DNA of 26,732 nucleotides from Pleurobrachia bachei (lineage: Eukaryota; Ctenophora; Tentaculata; Cydippida; Pleurobrachiidae): contig AVPN01000075.1 of the NCBI GenBank assembly GCA_000695325.1, forward strand, positions 81,491 through 108,222. Reading direction: 5' to 3'. The position numbers were made by a program, and so were the translations under genes. Positions 26,428 to 26,732 of the stretch are shown piece after piece. Below the pieces are notes generated by a model. It was not told the origin of the DNA. It was given only the letters and a program-made list of their open reading frames with translations, and searched no databases. Position 1 is the stretch's first letter, and every line of letters starts with the position of its first letter.

Positions 26428-26732
26428 TACCTTATTAATTGAAAATTAGTAAACCCATTATTATCGTTCCTTAAATTAAGGATAACATAATTAAGGATAA
26501 TTTTTTTAGCGAAGATTATGACCAAAATTTGGCACTACGTGCACTCTTCAACGCATCAATAATGCCAGCTGCTCTCCAGCCACTCTCCATGATACGCTTT
26601 CCCTTGTCAGAGTGAAAGAAGTTGTAAGATTGTAGGAAAATAAGAAAATCTAAAATTAAGATAAACATAATTAAGGATATTTTTTGGCCATATCCTTAAT
26701 TATAGGTTTACTAATTTTCAATTAATAAGGTA
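26428..26732. mobile_element. DNA transposon or MITE with 28-bp perfect TIRs
   Basis: The left terminus TACCTTATTAATTGAAAATT (28 bp to 26455) is exactly inverted at 26705-26732, ending AATTAATAAGGTA at the last base of the window. Inner arms repeat ATAATTAAGGATA in both orientations. No transposase is encoded in the 305 bp. The right flank is outside the window, so the target duplication cannot be read. Confidence 0.8.

Overview
The window is nuclear DNA from an intron-rich eukaryote, most likely an invertebrate animal. Genes are split into many short exons (about 75-500 bp) with GT-AG introns, and the introns carry short DNA-transposon remnants and satellite arrays. No bacterial operon, Shine-Dalgarno site, rRNA, tRNA or CRISPR array was seen. 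The species cannot be named from the sequence.

Layout, left to right. 1-655: repeats, including a pogo/Tigger-type MITE. 656-1941 (minus): a small unidentified gene. 2182-6487 (minus): the splicing and repair factor XAB2/SYF1, resolved into 12 phase-consistent exons (825 codons plus stop). 6488-7029: a head-to-head promoter region. 7030-20998 (plus): a large helical-protein gene that I assign, with moderate confidence, to the CCDC142 family; 18 phase-consistent exons give 825 codons plus stop. 22667-24589 (plus): the 3' part of an unidentified gene. 24366-26266 (minus): the 5' part of another unidentified gene. 26428-26732: a DNA transposon with 28-bp terminal inverted repeats that ends exactly at the window edge.

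The main feature of the window is local duplication. The XAB2 first coding exon, the shared promoter and CCDC142 exons 1-4 are tandemly duplicated (6336-8050 and 8051-11193). A further copy of exon 3 lies inside the second unit. A 26-bp palindromic minisatellite in intron 3 has expanded to about 50 units. CCDC142 exon 8 is also duplicated; the two copies differ at six sites, all synonymous, and their phase makes them mutually exclusive. Several splice sites are duplicated at spacings that are multiples of three. A separate inverted repeat with 573-bp arms (23118-24341) duplicates an exon of the plus-strand gene in opposite orientation.

A hAT-like MITE family (8-bp target-site duplications, ends CAGGAACCG...CGGTTCCTG) has at least five copies. 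Three of them sit exactly on gene-structure boundaries: the XAB2 stop codon, the XAB2 exon 9 donor and an acceptor of the small downstream gene. XAB2 and that small gene are so close that a trans-spliced operon is worth testing.

All assignments rest on reading the sequence and on recalled family knowledge; no database search was run. Very recent duplications and inverted repeats can also be assembly artefacts, and this is flagged where it matters.
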